From an uncultured Vogesella sp. (GTDB lineage: Bacteria; Pseudomonadota; Gammaproteobacteria; Burkholderiales; Chromobacteriaceae): a stretch of 5,995 bases of DNA. Numbering within the stretch: the first letter of the stretch is position 1; every line of letters begins with the position of its first letter. Location: contig CAMLGD010000198.1 of NCBI GenBank assembly GCA_946479405.1, positions 1 through 5,995 of the forward strand, read 5' to 3'. Below, piece by piece: positions 5,508 through 5,995 of this stretch. Below the pieces are notes generated by a model, which had not been told where the DNA came from, ran no database searches, and worked only from the letters and a program-made list of their open reading frames with translations. The translations under genes and the position numbers were made by a program.

Positions 5508-5995
5508 TCACGCAGTTTGACGATGCAGCCGTTGCTGGCTGACGCGCGACAGATAGCTTACCAGCAGCAGGCCGGCGGCGCTCAGGCTGATCACCAGCGC
5601 CGCCCAGAAGCCATGCACGCCCATCTGCGGCGAACCCAGCCCCAGCCAGGCGCCCAGCAGCAGGCCAAAGCCCCAGAACGACACGATGTGGATCAGCATC
5701 GGGGTGGTGGTGATCTTGTAGCCGCGCAGCGCGCTGGAGGCGATGGTCTGCATGGCGTCGGTGAGCTGGTAGAAGGCGGCGAACAGCATCAGCGTGCCGC
5801 CCAGCGTAATCACCGCCGGGTCGGCACTGTACAGCCGCATGATGCTGTGGCGATCCAGCAGCACCCACAGCATGGTGAGGCAGGCCAGCGCCAGCCCCAG
5901 TGCCAGGCTGACGCCGCATACCAGTCGCGCTTGGCGGTAGTCGCCGGCGCCCACGCTTTGGCCGACGCGGATGGTGGCGGCGGTGCCGATGCTCT
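5508..5995 (-). CDS. MATE-family multidrug/Na+ antiporter, C-terminal part (5' end missing)
   Basis: The visible 161 residues are the C-terminal part of a protein whose start lies beyond the right edge. They open with SIGTAATIRVGQSVGAGDYRQAR, the segment conserved in NorM-like MATE transporters near the start of the second six-helix bundle. Further marks are the hydrophobic stretch LVCGVSLALGLALACL, FYQLTDAMQTIASSALRGYK and a TTPM motif, followed by two more membrane segments ending in LVSYLSRVSQQRLHRQTA. MATE proteins sit in the inner membrane and export cationic drugs or dyes in exchange for Na+ or H+. A GTG at 5954 is inside the conserved motif and is not the start. The stop lies 8 bases before murB, so this transporter and murB probably share a transcript. 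The exact substrate cannot be read from this part. Confidence 0.9.
   Translation of the reverse strand, partial: SIGTAATIRVGQSVGAGDYRQARLVCGVSLALGLALACLTMLWVLLDRHSIMRLYSADPAVITLGGTLMLFAAFYQLTDAMQTIASSALRGYKITTTPMLIHIVSFWGFGLLLGAWLGLGSPQMGVHGFWAALVISLSAAGLLLVSYLSRVSQQRLHRQTA

Noticed and set aside
4363..5520. Plus-strand open frame of 385 codons opposite murB
   Set aside because: It is the antisense shadow of murB, with a histidine- and glutamine-rich translation, no ribosome binding site and no recognisable domain.
5500..5919. N-terminal extension of the MurB frame by about 140 residues
   Set aside because: The extension overlaps the transporter gene in another frame, reads as low-complexity sequence, and the MurB family starts at the ATG at 5499.

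Overview
The window looks like an ordinary chromosomal housekeeping and transport segment from a GC-rich Gram-negative bacterium. The style of the proteins (type I MurB of 342 residues, NadC with a GGGMNQR segment, a Tat-exported HAD phosphatase, a DeoR/GlpR regulator) suggests a betaproteobacterium, perhaps of the Neisseriales/Chromobacteriaceae. That placement is an inference from memory, not a search result. No mobile element, RNA gene, CRISPR array or obvious foreign DNA was seen.

Layout from left to right. (1) Positions 1-1196, minus strand: an exported PchP-like HAD phosphatase whose 3' end runs off the left edge. (2) Positions 1197-1490: a divergent control region with an AT-rich block of short direct repeats, two small hairpins in the phosphatase leader and a recognisable promoter for the regulator. 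(3) Positions 1491-2258, plus: a DeoR/GlpR-family regulator, closed by a strong hairpin that can serve both strands. (4) Positions 2363-3205, minus: nadC. (5) Positions 3341-4409, plus: a two-gene unit, a CbiM-like ECF-type membrane protein followed 25 bases later by a MAPEG-family membrane protein. (6) A second bidirectional hairpin at 4429-4453. (7) Positions 4471-5995, minus: murB preceded 8 bases upstream by the C-terminal part of a MATE-family transporter that runs off the right edge.

How the genes fit together. The regulator and phosphatase are divergent and share one control region, so a phosphate-ester scavenging unit controlled by a phosphorylated metabolite is plausible but unproven. 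nadC supplies nicotinate mononucleotide for NAD synthesis and is divergent from the two-gene membrane unit, whose substrates cannot be read from sequence. The MATE gene and murB are probably co-transcribed. The three convergent or divergent junctions give compact, well-separated transcription units.

I found no convincing previously undescribed system. The items most worth checking are the repeat block between phosphatase and regulator, and the orphan CbiM-like protein that has no ATPase partner in view.
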